Source: Pseudomonas sp. 102515
GTDB lineage: Bacteria; Pseudomonadota; Gammaproteobacteria; Pseudomonadales; Pseudomonadaceae
Length of the DNA: 64,000 bases
Direction: 5' to 3'
NCBI RefSeq assembly: GCF_031085165.1
Contig: NZ_JAVHTY010000001.1
Coordinates: forward strand, 186,001-250,000
The notes under the pieces are model-generated. The model searched no databases. It worked only from the letters and a program-made list of their open reading frames with translations, and had not been told where the DNA came from. Of this stretch, positions 18,811 to 28,094 are shown piece by piece. Each line of letters opens with the position of its first letter. Position 1 is the stretch's first letter. The position numbers and the translations under genes are program-made.

Positions 18811-20148
18811 TCAAGGCGCCAGGGCCGGAGCAGCTTGGCGCCTGGCGATGCCATTGGCGAGGATGGCAAGGGTGGCCAGGAAGGCCGGCAAGCCAAGCAA
18901 GATGAACAGGGTGGCCGTTGATAGGCCAAGGCTGAGGACTGTCCCTCCGATCAGGGAGCCGAAAATGGCGCCGAAGCGACCGATGCCCAGCATCCAGCTC
19001 ACCCCGGTTGCGCGGAAGGCGGTCGGGTAATACCCCGGTGCGAAGGCATTGAGGCCCGTCTGAGCGCCACTCATGCAGAAGCCGGCCAAGGCCACGCCCA
19101 CGGCCAGTAAACCGGACTCCAGGCCGAAACTGCCCAGCAGCAGGATGCAGGCACCGCCGAGTGCGTAGGCGAGGGCAATGACCCGGTTGGGATCGCGACG
19201 ATCCATTACCCAGCCCACCACCAGCGCACCTACCGTTCCGCCGAGCTGGAACAGGCCGGTGATGGTCGCAGCGCGCTCGATCGAAAGACCGCTATCGCGC
19301 AGCAGGGTGGGCAGCCAGCCCATGGTCAGGTAGATCACCAACAATCCCATGAAGTAGGTGATCCACAGCGCGAAGGTACCCAGCCGGTAATGCTCGCCGA
19401 ACAATTGGCCCACGGGTGCTTTCGACTGGGTGTCCACCGCGTGAGCGAGGAAGCGCGTCGACGCGGTGAAGTGGCCGCCCAGCTTGTTGAGGGCAGACGC
19501 GATGCGGGCAGAGGGGAAGCCTTTATTCGCCATGAATCGCGCCGATTCCGGCAATAGCAACCAGAGAAAAGGCAGCAGCGCCAAGGGCAGGACGCCGCCA
19601 GCGACCAGCACTGCCTTCCAGCCGAAGTTGGGGATGAGGTAGGCCGCGAGGAAGCCGCCGCCGCCAGAGCCCAGGTTGAAGCCGGTGAACATCAGGGTGA
19701 TGAGAAGGGCACGCCGGCGCTCGGGAAGGTATTCGGCGAGCAGGGTAGTGCAATTGGGCATCGCAGCGCCCAAAGCGATACCGCAGAGAAAGCGCAGGAT
19801 CCCCAGCTCCAGAGGTGTCCTTGCGAAGGCGCAGGCCAGACTCAGGATGGCGAATCCGCTAACCGCGACCAGCAGGACCGCCTTCCGACCAAACCGATCA
19901 GCGTAGGGGCCTGCCGTCAAGGCACCTACCGCGAGACCAATCATGGCGGCGGTCATCACGGGGCCGAAGGCCGCGCGCGACAGTCCCCACTCCTGCATCA
20001 GCGAGGGGGCAATGAAGCCCATTACCGCAACGTCGAAGCCATCGAACATGACGATCAAGAAGCAGAGAACGAGGATGACCCACTGGTAGCGGGTGATGGG
20101 TTGCTGGTCGATCCAGCCCTTCACATCGACGGGAGCGTTGAGGCTCAT
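18811..20148 (-). CDS. galT: MFS aromatic acid:H+ symporter, gallate transporter
   Basis: A 445-residue, 12-helix MFS protein of the aromatic acid:H+ symporter (PcaK) family. The diagnostic Asp motif in helix 1 is MFDGFDVAVMGF, and loop 2-3 is GPYADRFGRKAVLL. It lies upstream of galA on the same strand with 20 bp between them, so gallate uptake and ring cleavage are co-expressed. No OprD-like porin gene (galP of P. putida) is present in this cluster. Confidence 0.88.
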   Translation of the reverse strand: MSLNAPVDVKGWIDQQPITRYQWVILVLCFLIVMFDGFDVAVMGFIAPSLMQEWGLSRAAFGPVMTAAMIGLAVGALTAGPYADRFGRKAVLLVAVSGFAILSLACAFARTPLELGILRFLCGIALGAAMPNCTTLLAEYLPERRRALLITLMFTGFNLGSGGGGFLAAYLIPNFGWKAVLVAGGVLPLALLPFLWLLLPESARFMANKGFPSARIASALNKLGGHFTASTRFLAHAVDTQSKAPVGQLFGEHYRLGTFALWITYFMGLLVIYLTMGWLPTLLRDSGLSIERAATITGLFQLGGTVGALVVGWVMDRRDPNRVIALAYALGGACILLLGSFGLESGLLAVGVALAGFCMSGAQTGLNAFAPGYYPTAFRATGVSWMLGIGRFGAIFGSLIGGTVLSLGLSTATLFILLGLPAFLATLAILANGIARRQAAPALAP

Positions 20149-20274
20149 GGGAGTACCCTATTTTTTTATTGGTGGCGATCCGGTTGCAGTGCGACACAGG
20201 ACCTATTTCCGCCTTTGCGGCACGCCCAATGTAGAGAGGAAGGCTGTTGGACACCTCAGCCAAATCATTAACGA

Positions 20275-20292
20275 GGTATCTGTTTTTTTTTG
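20275..20292 (-). promoter_or_regulatory. weaker candidate GalR-regulon box upstream of galT
   Basis: On the - strand this reads as an A-tract followed by CAGATACC. It matches 12 of 18 positions of the galB element, including the GATACC-like end. It lies 127 bp upstream of galT in the orientation of that gene. Because A-tracts inflate the match, confidence is low. Confidence 0.3.
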
Positions 20293-20623
20293 TGGCCATG
20301 CTCTTGCCTCAGTGCTGTCCACGGGGTCACAGCCCGTCAGGCGCGCTGGGTCTTCTCGTGATGATGGCGGATCTGCCAGGCTAGCCTTGCGCTTCTGGCA
20401 GCACCGTCGGCGGAACAAAGTTGGCTGTGGAGCTGCTCAGTGACGGACACTGCGGAAAGCCGTTGCAGGCGGCTCTCGTTAGGTGAGGAACGCAAGCCGG
20501 ATACGGCACAGCTCACGTACGCGCCGCTCGATCAGCGGAGTGCCTGACGCGTCAACGAAAGGCGCTTTTAGTCAGCCGGTGTGCTCCGATCACGCTGGCA
20601 AGCCGCGATGGCTAAAGCTCTCG

Positions 20624-20641
20624 ATAAAAAAAACGTATGCC
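20624..20641 (+). promoter_or_regulatory. candidate GalR-regulon box upstream of DctA-like gene
   Basis: ATAAAAAAAACGTATGCC, 15 of 18 positions identical to the element before galB. The shared AAAACGTATRCC core is the most conserved part. It ends 84 bp before the symporter GTG. Confidence 0.45.
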
Positions 20642-20725
20642 GGTGCCGCCTGAATGCATTGTCCTGGGCGGTGGGCCGCTGGCAGCGTTAAGTAAGACAA
20701 ATAACAACAAATCGAAGAGGCCACC

Positions 20726-22042
20726 GTGAAGCTACTGGGCAAACTCTATGTGCAGGTGCTCATCGCTATCTTTCTGGCCATCCTGCTGGGACTAATCGAC
20801 CCTGCATTGGCGCAGCGTATGAAGCCGTTGGGCACGGCGTTCATCTCCTTGCTCAAGATGCTGCTCGGGCCGGTGATCTTCTTTACGGTCGTCTCGGGCA
20901 TCGCCCATATCCGTGACTTCCGCCGTCTTGGCCGGATCGGAATCAAGACACTGATCTACTTCGAGGTGGTCAGTACCCTGGCGATGGTGGTTGGGTTCGT
21001 CGTGGTCAGTCTGGTGCGCCCTGGAGAAGGCCTTCACGCGCAGATGGGTGACAGCCTCGCCGCCAACCAGGCGCAGGCCGTTGAAGGCGCCCTGGCCGGC
21101 GGCGGCTTCAGCCTCGAGCATTTCCTGCTTTCCATCATTCCCAAGACCCTGGCTTCAGCCTTCACCACGGGCGACATCCTGCCTGTGTTGTTCGTCTCTA
21201 TCCTGGTTGGTGTCGCGCTCGCTCATTGTGCCAAGCCAGATTGGCTGGCCCTGCGCTTGCTGGAAGAAGGACAGACGCTGACCTTCAAGTTGCTTGGTTA
21301 CATCATGCGGCTGTCGCCCCTGGGCGCCTTTGGCGCCATGGCCGCAGCGGTCGGCAGTTTCGGCTCGGCCACGCTGCTCTACCTGCTGGGCTACATCCTG
21401 ACTTATTACGCGAGCGTGCTGACCTTCATCCTGGTGATCTTGGGCGCGGTTTGCGCGATGGCCGGTTTGTCGCTGTTCGCCATCCTGCGCGTCATCAAGG
21501 AAGAGGCCATCATCGCCATGGGCACAGCCTCGAGCGAGGCGGCCTTTCCCAAGCTGGTGGAAAAGCTGGCGCGCGCCGGGTGCGACAAGGCCGTGGTGGG
21601 CTTCGTGCTGCCGGCTGGCTATAGCTTCAATATCGACGGTGCCTGCCTGTACATGGCGTGCGGCCTGGGCTTTCTTTCGCAAGCGACGGATACGGCGCTC
21701 AGTCCCTCGCAGGTGATCACCCTGCTCGGTGTGATGCTGCTGACGTCGAAAGGTGGGGCTGGTGCCGCGGGTGGGGCAGTCATCAAACTGGCTGCCACCC
21801 TGGAATCGATCCGGGTGCTGCCGCTGGGTAGCCTCGGCCTGCTGTTTGGCATCGATCGAGTGCTGGCCATCGCGACCTCGACCACTAATGTGATCGGCAA
21901 TAGCGTTGCCGTGTTCGTCATTTCGCGGTGGGAAGGCCTGTTCGATCGAAGCGCCTTCGACGCCTGTCTTCGCGATCCCTCTCAATCCACTCCGGACGCG
22001 GCAGCGACCGCCTCCTCATCCCAGCTGGAGCCTACTAAATGA
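20726..22042 (+). CDS. DctA-like dicarboxylate:cation symporter
   Basis: A 438-residue DAACS-family transporter with eight hydrophobic segments. Motifs are ASSEAAFPKLVEKL (serine-rich hairpin), GYSFNIDGACLYM and LLTSKGGAGAAGGAV. It starts with GTG at 20726 behind GAAGAGG. It shares a putative regulatory box with galB and overlaps the next gene by 4 nt (ATGA). DctA carries C4-dicarboxylates; uptake of a gallate-pathway intermediate or related acid is inference. Confidence 0.85.
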   Translation: MKLLGKLYVQVLIAIFLAILLGLIDPALAQRMKPLGTAFISLLKMLLGPVIFFTVVSGIAHIRDFRRLGRIGIKTLIYFEVVSTLAMVVGFVVVSLVRPGEGLHAQMGDSLAANQAQAVEGALAGGGFSLEHFLLSIIPKTLASAFTTGDILPVLFVSILVGVALAHCAKPDWLALRLLEEGQTLTFKLLGYIMRLSPLGAFGAMAAAVGSFGSATLLYLLGYILTYYASVLTFILVILGAVCAMAGLSLFAILRVIKEEAIIAMGTASSEAAFPKLVEKLARAGCDKAVVGFVLPAGYSFNIDGACLYMACGLGFLSQATDTALSPSQVITLLGVMLLTSKGGAGAAGGAVIKLAATLESIRVLPLGSLGLLFGIDRVLAIATSTTNVIGNSVAVFVISRWEGLFDRSAFDACLRDPSQSTPDAAATASSSQLEPTK

Positions 22043-22932
22043 CCTCTGTTTCCTTGCCACGCGTGGCCTTTATCGGCTATGGCGAAGCCGGTGGAATCCT
22101 GGCTGCAGACCTCGCTTCGCGAGGCATTGCGGTCAAGGCGTATGACCTGTTGGTTGCTGATCTCGAAGGCGGCCAGCGACTCATGGAAAAGGCTCGGATG
22201 GCCGGTGTCGAACTGTGCCGCACCCTCAGTGACGCTCTCGTGGACACTGACCTGGTGTTCTCCACGGTGACCGCTGGATCCGCGTGGGAGGTCGCGACGG
22301 AAGCAAGCATGCAACTGATACCTGGACAATACTTTCTTGACCTGAATTCCGTAGCGCCGGCGACCAAGAAGGCTGGTGAAAGCGCTGTAACAAGGAGTGG
22401 CGCCGGTTACCTGGATGTCGCCGTTATGGCACCGGTGCCGCCTCAGCGCCTGGCTACGCCGCTGCTCCTGGGCGGCACCAACGCTGCCACCCTTGCCGAA
22501 ACGCTAGGCGAGCTTGGCTTCAACGTGAAGGTCGTGGCCGAAGAGGTAGGCGTGGCTTCCGCCATCAAGATGTGTCGCAGCGTGATGATCAAGGGACTGG
22601 AAGCGCTTACGACTGAATGTCTGTCGGCCGCCCGCCATTATGGCGCGGAAGAAAGGGTGCTCGCGTCACTGCACGCAAGCTTCCCGCACATGGGGTGGGA
22701 TGCTCGCCAGCCGCACTATCTGATCAGCCGCGTGGCGGAGCATGGTCTGCGCCGGGCGGAAGAAATGGAAGAGGTTGCCAAGACCGTCGCCGATGCGGGC
22801 CTGGAGCCACGCATGAGTCTGGCGATCAGCGCGTCTCAGCGTGATCTGGTGGAGCGCATGGTGGATCTGGACATCCCTTATGCCGAGCCCTTCGATTGGA
22901 CCAGCCTGATAGACCAGCTTGCGACGCGCTGA
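22039..22932 (+). CDS. NAD(P)-binding dehydrogenase, 6PGDH/HIBADH-like
   Basis: A 297-residue oxidoreductase. The N-terminal Rossmann fold (VAFIGYGEAGGILAADLASRG) is followed by a beta-hydroxyacid dehydrogenase-like substrate loop (DVAVMAPVPPQRLATPLLLGG), the conserved lysine region (SAIKMCRSVMIKG) and a C-terminal DUF1932-type helical domain. Translationally coupled to the DctA-like gene. It probably oxidises a hydroxy acid taken up by that symporter; substrate unknown. Confidence 0.78.
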   Translation: MTSVSLPRVAFIGYGEAGGILAADLASRGIAVKAYDLLVADLEGGQRLMEKARMAGVELCRTLSDALVDTDLVFSTVTAGSAWEVATEASMQLIPGQYFLDLNSVAPATKKAGESAVTRSGAGYLDVAVMAPVPPQRLATPLLLGGTNAATLAETLGELGFNVKVVAEEVGVASAIKMCRSVMIKGLEALTTECLSAARHYGAEERVLASLHASFPHMGWDARQPHYLISRVAEHGLRRAEEMEEVAKTVADAGLEPRMSLAISASQRDLVERMVDLDIPYAEPFDWTSLIDQLATR

Positions 22933-22994
22933 GGTGTCCCTTTTGATAGCATAGAGGCTTTGTACGGGATGAAGCCAGCTACCCGGCAATCGCG

Positions 22995-23791
22995 TTGCAC
23001 GCGCGTGCCAACAGCCAAGCCGAAGCCCTGAGCGCCGAGGCGCGGCGCCCCGTGCTCATGGTGGCCACCGCCATGCACGAGATGAACGCCACGGCGCAAG
23101 AGGTAACCCGTCACGCTGGCAGCGCCGCCTCGGCGGCCAACGATGCGAATCGTGCTGCCCAGGAAGGCGAGACGGGCATGACCCAGACCATCGCCACCAT
23201 CGAGCGGATGCATGCTGAAATCACCCGCACCGCCGCCGTCATCGCCCGCCTGGAGCACGACAGCGAGCGTATCGGCAGTGTCCTGGAAGTGATTCGCGGC
23301 ATCGCCGACCAGACCAACCTGCTGGCGCTTAATGCCGCCCTCGAGGCCGCTCGGGCAGGGACGCCGGACGCGCCCTCGCCATGGTGGCCGATGAGGTGCG
23401 CAGCCTGGCGGTGCGCACGGCCAGCTCCATCAGCGAGATCCATCAGCTGATCGCGACGCTGCAGGGCGCCGCCCACGAAGCCGCCGAAGCGGTGCGTTCG
23501 GGCGCCGCAGAAAGCAGCGCCGGACGCGATCAGATAGTGCCTTCGGGCGAGCGGCTGCGCAGCATCACCCTGGCCGTGGAAGCTATTCGCGACATGAATC
23601 GGCAGATCGCCACCGCGGCTGAGGAGCAGACCTCGGTGGCCAAGGACATAGCCCGCAACCTGGCGGAGATCGTTACCGTCGCCCGACACAATGAAGAGGA
23701 CCTACAACGTACCCAGAGTGCCAGTGAAGCTAGCGAGCCGCCTCCGAGACTAATGGCTTTCATTCGGCATAGCCTCATTTCAACGAGATGA
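22995..23791 (+). pseudogene. methyl-accepting chemotaxis protein remnant
   Basis: The remains of an MCP cytoplasmic signalling domain. The first frame carries MHEMNATAQEVTRHAG and the conserved hairpin tip IADQTNLLALNAALEAARAG. A frameshift near 23360-23385 moves the rest (MVADEVRSLAVRTASSISEI, AAEEQTSVAKDIARNLAEI) into another frame. The sensor, membrane and HAMP parts are absent. It begins right after the gallate cluster and marks its right boundary. Confidence 0.85.
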
Positions 23792-23870
23792 GGCTATGCG
23801 AGCAAAACTTGATAGGTGCTGGTCGCTACCGGCTTCATCGCCATAGGTTTAATCGAATCCTACTAGAAAA

Positions 23871-23884
23871 ATATACCACCCCTT
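23871..23884 (-). repeat. Ter-like motif copy, left of dif
   Basis: On the - strand: AAGGGGTGGTATAT. The AGGGGTGGTAT core is identical to the two perfect 18-bp copies at 44363 and 46025 but lies on the opposite strand. It sits 28 bp before the degenerate tus-like copy A and points away from it, the same geometry as the copy upstream of the intact tus-like gene. Confidence 0.5.
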
Positions 23885-23911
23885 CACACCCCGAACCCTC
23901 CAATCACCCCT

Positions 23912-24685
23912 CTGCAGCGCGACGTTGGCCAAGCCGCCGGCACCGTCATGCGCCTGCCGGGTTACTTCCGCCTGCAGACGAGCGTGCTGCCACAGGTGTT
24001 GGCCATCAATGCGAGCAAGCAGGTGGTCACCGACGAGATCGAGGCGCTTCGCGTTGCCCTGGGCTACACCCCCGAGATGCGGCCGCGGCTGTTGCGGTGA
24101 GCCCTGGGTGCCGGCGTCACCACCAAGCAGCTGCAACGCACCATCCACGCCTTCGACGGTGCGCCGCGGCGGATCTCGTTCACCTGGGCTGGCCACACCA
24201 CCAGCAACCAGCGGGTACCGGTGGCCACCACGCGCGGTTAGCTGCAGGCGTAGGCCGAGAGTAGGGCGCAGCAGGAGGGGTTACCGATCGAGCAGACGCC
24301 TGAGTACCAGGACCTGCGCACGATCGCGAACCTGGCGGACGACCAGGTGTTGATCAAGCACAAGGTCGTGGCGCCACATCCTCGCTGCACGCTCTGGTTC
24401 GGTGAGCGCGGCGAGAAGTGGGACGCCATCATCAAGGCCAACCTGCCAGTGTTCGTGCTCGCCGGCGAGGCCGTACCGAAGATGTCCGCGCTGCGCGACT
24501 TCGATCGTGCCGCCCGCGGCCGCCAGCGCGGGGATGTGAAGGCACGGGCGGAGGTGTGGGCAGAGCGCAACCTCTACCTGCCCACCGGCGGCCAGCGGAT
24601 GGATGTGGAGGAGGGTGATCGGGTATCGCTCAAGACGCCTTCGACCTATCGCATCGGTGGCATTACTTATCTGACACAGCGCTAG
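23912..24685 (+). pseudogene. degenerate Tus-like gene, copy A
   Basis: Homologous to residues ~70-314 of the intact Tus-like protein at 43319-44263. Shared motifs are GTVMRLPGY, TTKQLQRTIHAFDG, FTWAGHTT, TPEYQDLRT and APHPRCTLWFGERGEKWDAIIKANLPVFV. Three in-frame stops (24098-24100, 24239-24241, 24251-24253) break it and the N-terminal 70 residues are missing. It is the least decayed of the four left-side copies; C and D are much closer to it than the intact gene is. Confidence 0.85.
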
Positions 24686-24835
24686 ATAACTCCGGCTCGA
24701 CAGCACGCTGGTTAATAGCGAACCAGTGGAAGGCCGAATAAGCCTGCCGGCTGCTACAACGTCTTCGAGGAGCGAGTCGATCATCGTGAAGGGGCTCTAA
24801 AGCCTGATAGACAGCATAGAACCGGGGCTAGGCGA

Positions 24836-25798
24836 TCAGGGAATCAGGAGAACTGACCCGGTGTGCTTGCGTGCCGCGATGGCCTGATGAGCCAAAGCTG
24901 CTTCTTCCAGTTTATAGCGTGCGAGCTCCAGCTCCCCGAGTGCGCCTTCCCGGAAGCGCTCAAATAGCTCCGATGCCGCCATATGCTGGTTTTGCGCGTT
25001 GACGTATTGGGGAGTCGACGGCTGAACGTATCTGACGCCGCGCGCTGCTAGGAGCAAGGGATCCACAGTGACGCCGCCTGAGGCGTTGCCAACGTGAATC
25101 AGCTCGCCACCAGCGCGTAGCGACCTGATCGAGGCATCCAGCGTATCCCACCCGACCAGGTCGTACACGACGTCGACACCGATTCCGCTATTCGCGGCTA
25201 TGATTCGGCTGGCCAAGTCCGAATCGTCAGACCGCAGTACGTGATCAAGTCCCCAGCCCCCAACGATTCGAGCTTTGTCGGCGGAGCCGACAGAGGCTAT
25301 GACGGTGGCACCCAACGACTTTGCCCAACGCGTGAGCAGGCTACCTACTCCGCCGGAAGCGCCATGCACGACGATAGTTTCACCGGCCTGAATTCTATGG
25401 GCCTGTTTAACCAAAGCCCACGCTGTAAGGCCCTTTGATAACAGCCCGGCGGCCTGTTCGCTACAGATGTCGTCGGGCAGTTTTATCAGCGCGCTAGAAT
25501 CAATTACCCGACGATCCGCGTAGGCGCCGAGTGCAAAGAAATAGCCTACTCGATCACCTACTTTCAGGTGCTGCACATGAGCGCCAACAGCTTCCACGAT
25601 GCCCGCGGCCTCCACGCCCATGCTGAACGGTAACGGAACCTTGAAGGTGCCATCCCTGAACATCGTGTCTACGAAATTCACTCCGATGGCTTCGTGCCGT
25701 ATCAGTACCTGCTCACGGGTGGGTGATTCCAGGTCAAAGGTTTCATAACGGAGTACAGCGGGTGTTCCTTGCTGGTAGATCCGGATGCGCTGACTCAT
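24836..25798 (-). CDS. NADPH:quinone reductase-like alcohol dehydrogenase
   Basis: A 320-residue zinc-free medium-chain dehydrogenase/reductase of the quinone oxidoreductase type. The Rossmann motif is VVHGASGGVGSLLTRWAKSLGATV; the N-terminal catalytic domain includes GVNFVDTMFRDGTF and GVEAAGIVEAVG. It reduces quinones or enones with NADPH. It lies 112 bp downstream of the SDR gene on the same strand, possibly one transcript. Confidence 0.88.
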   Translation of the reverse strand: MSQRIRIYQQGTPAVLRYETFDLESPTREQVLIRHEAIGVNFVDTMFRDGTFKVPLPFSMGVEAAGIVEAVGAHVQHLKVGDRVGYFFALGAYADRRVIDSSALIKLPDDICSEQAAGLLSKGLTAWALVKQAHRIQAGETIVVHGASGGVGSLLTRWAKSLGATVIASVGSADKARIVGGWGLDHVLRSDDSDLASRIIAANSGIGVDVVYDLVGWDTLDASIRSLRAGGELIHVGNASGGVTVDPLLLAARGVRYVQPSTPQYVNAQNQHMAASELFERFREGALGELELARYKLEEAALAHQAIAARKHTGSVLLIP

Positions 25799-25910
25799 GG
25801 CCGCCTCGGTGATTAGAAATGTCGTCTACAAAAACCTGAACCGCGAAGGGAGGGCATGCCAAGCAGTTAATGCTCGGCATCGCCGGTCGGGCTGAAGGAT
25901 GTGGTATCGA

Positions 25911-26660
25911 TCAGGCGCTCTGGCCACCGTCGACGTTCAGCGTGGCACCAGTGATGTAAGACGCCTCAGGGCCCGCTAGAAAAGACACGGCGGCGGCGAT
26001 GTCTTCTGGCTGACCATAGCGACCCAACGCCGCCAAGCCCGCAAGGAACGGCGCATGATCGGCAGTCTCGGGGTTCATCTCGGTATTGATAGCCCCGGGT
26101 TGAATGACATTCACGGTGATATTGCGTGGCCCAAGGTCACGCGCCCACCCGCGTGTGTAGGCAGCGACGGCAGCTTTGGTTGCAACATAGTCGGCTGCAC
26201 CTGGGAATGGCACGTGATCAGCGCCGGTCGTGCCCAACGAAATGATTCGTCCCCCATCATTCATCAGACCAACCGCCGTACGCACTGCGGTGACGACACC
26301 ACCTACGTTGACCGCCTGCTGACGATCGAACGCTGAGATGTCGGCATCCGGCGCATCAACAGGACCAGTGACAAAAACGCCCGCGCTGTTGACCAGTATG
26401 TCCAACCGGCCGAAGTGTTGATGAACCTGTCTGACGAGCGCGATCACCTGCGCCGTGTTCCCTTGGTCTGCCTGGATAGCCAAGGCCTGTACACCGTGAA
26501 GCTCAATTTCAGCGACGACCTTCTGGGCCTGGTCTGGCGATTTTGCATAGCTGAAGGCGACGTATGCACCGTCTGCCGCGAGACGCTTTGCGATTGCCGC
26601 CCCGATGCCACGGGAGCCGCCAGTTACCAGTGCCACTTTGCCTTGAAGTTGCTTAGTCAT
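25911..26660 (-). CDS. SDR-family oxidoreductase
   Basis: A 249-residue classical short-chain dehydrogenase, 3-oxoacyl-ACP reductase-like. The cofactor motif is TGGSRGIGAAIAKRL, NNAG is replaced by NSAG, and the catalytic Tyr-x3-Lys is YVATKAA. It ends with the usual SYITGATLNVDGGQSA. It is divergent from the LysR gene at 26809, a common regulator/target arrangement. Substrate unknown. Confidence 0.9.
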   Translation of the reverse strand: MTKQLQGKVALVTGGSRGIGAAIAKRLAADGAYVAFSYAKSPDQAQKVVAEIELHGVQALAIQADQGNTAQVIALVRQVHQHFGRLDILVNSAGVFVTGPVDAPDADISAFDRQQAVNVGGVVTAVRTAVGLMNDGGRIISLGTTGADHVPFPGAADYVATKAAVAAYTRGWARDLGPRNITVNVIQPGAINTEMNPETADHAPFLAGLAALGRYGQPEDIAAAVSFLAGPEASYITGATLNVDGGQSA

Positions 26661-26808
26661 CTTTGTGATCTCCTCTTGAGCCTTCCGGTATGGAGAGGCT
26701 TCGTTTGGGTGAGATCACTCTAAAAGGTAGTAACAAAGGGATAAATCGGTTAAAAACAACACCACTGTTCCCAGAGACGGGCTAATGTCTAGGGGTTGAT
26801 ATTGTTGA

Positions 26809-27726
26809 ATGGGCTATAACGTGGATTACTTCGCGGCAGTCAAAGCATTCCTCCAAGTGGTCGAGGCCGGTAGTTTTGTGAAGGCGGCACAAGCGCTAAA
26901 CCTCCCGCGCAATACCGTTACCAAGCACATCCAGTCGCTGGAAAGTCATCTACGGGTGAAATTGCTAAACCGCACAACTCGGCGCATTTCACTCACCAAC
27001 GATGGATCCGCGTACTACGAACGCATGGTGCGTGTGGTGGACCATTGGCTGGAAGCCGAATCAGACCTGGCCACTGCTCAAGCACGGCCGCACGGACGCC
27101 TGCGAGTTGACATGGGCTCGACGATGGCCACGATGCTGGTCTTACCCGCCTTGCCGGATTTTCAGAAACGCTACCCAGGATTACAGCTGGACATAGGCGT
27201 AAGCGACCGGCCTGTGGATCTGCTTAGCGATCGGGTCGACTGCGTCATTCGGGGTGGCACCCTAAACGATCCATCGCTGATCGCCAGGCGGTTGGGCAGC
27301 CTCAAGTTCGTCACCTGCGCAACGCCTGAGTACCTTGCCAAGCATGGGACGCCGCTTCACCCGACCGATCTGGAATCAGACCACCAGATGGTTCGCTACT
27401 TTTTCGCGGGGACCAATCGGCGTTTGCCCGTGGAATTCAGCAGAGGGGAGGAGCGTATCGCAGTAGACGCGAGCTACTTCGTTTCGGTGAACGACTCAAA
27501 CGCCCTGCTCGCTGCCGCTCTTGCAGGGATGGGCGTATTGCAGACATTGCTGTTCATGGCGGAACCACATTTCAAATCCGGCGCCCTGACGCCCCTGCTT
27601 GAGGAGTGGTCAATGGAGCCGAATCCGATCTACATCGTTTACTCGCCGAATCGGCACCTCAGTGCACGCGTCAGGGTTTTCGTGGAATGGCTTGTAGAGC
27701 TGTTTGAAGCGAAGGGATTGCGTTGA
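26809..27726 (+). CDS. LysR-family transcriptional regulator
   Basis: A 305-residue LysR regulator of the YafC/DsdC-like branch. The HTH is AFLQVVEAGSFVKAAQALNLPRNTVTKHIQSLE, followed by LLNRTTRRISLTNDG and an effector domain. It is divergent from the SDR gene, with 148 bp between them, so it probably controls the SDR/quinone reductase pair. The ribosome-binding site is weak; a GTG four codons inside is an alternative start. Confidence 0.88.
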   Translation: MGYNVDYFAAVKAFLQVVEAGSFVKAAQALNLPRNTVTKHIQSLESHLRVKLLNRTTRRISLTNDGSAYYERMVRVVDHWLEAESDLATAQARPHGRLRVDMGSTMATMLVLPALPDFQKRYPGLQLDIGVSDRPVDLLSDRVDCVIRGGTLNDPSLIARRLGSLKFVTCATPEYLAKHGTPLHPTDLESDHQMVRYFFAGTNRRLPVEFSRGEERIAVDASYFVSVNDSNALLAAALAGMGVLQTLLFMAEPHFKSGALTPLLEEWSMEPNPIYIVYSPNRHLSARVRVFVEWLVELFEAKGLR

Positions 27727-28094
27727 CGGTGCTGATAAGGGCATCGCACTGACGACCCTTAAACTCAAAGGTTGCCTTCCTTGCCACTGTCCCGGATATG
27801 CTCGCAAAGCCGCCATTGGACCTTGTGAAGCATCCTGAGCCTTATCAATGTAGTAGCCGAGACCGCGGCCTCTGGAAACGATATAGACATCTGCTCGACC
27901 TACGCGCCGACTGAGGTCGGCTGGCGCCGCACATTGGCAACTGTGCTGCAGAATCGTTCGTGGCTGAAGAGCTATGGCCGGCGAGCCTCACGGATAGCTC
28001 CTACGTTAAGGTCTACGCAGGCTACCGGACCTGCATCTTTCCGGATCCCTCACCGTAGGACACGATCGCCCGGGTAAACTGATACCGACCTCTT
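27727..28094. other. non-coding stretch between convergent genes
   Basis: 368 bp between the LysR gene and the mechanosensitive channel gene. No open frame with a recognisable domain, no repeat shared with other parts of the window, and no clear terminator stem were seen. Confidence 0.5.

Larger units (their letters stand above)
20149..20725. other. divergent regulatory region, galT / DctA-like gene
   Basis: 577 bp without a gene. It contains two candidate GalR-regulon boxes (20275-20292 on the - strand and 20624-20641) and, just before the symporter start, AAATAACAACAAA at 20699-20711, an Hfq/Crc catabolite-activity-like motif. Poly-T tracts (20161-20168, 20283-20291) are also present. Confidence 0.55.

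Noticed and set aside
22995-23791. Sequencing error as the cause of the chemoreceptor frameshift
   Set aside because: The sensor and membrane parts are also missing, and adjacent tus-like relics show several stops, so real decay is more likely.
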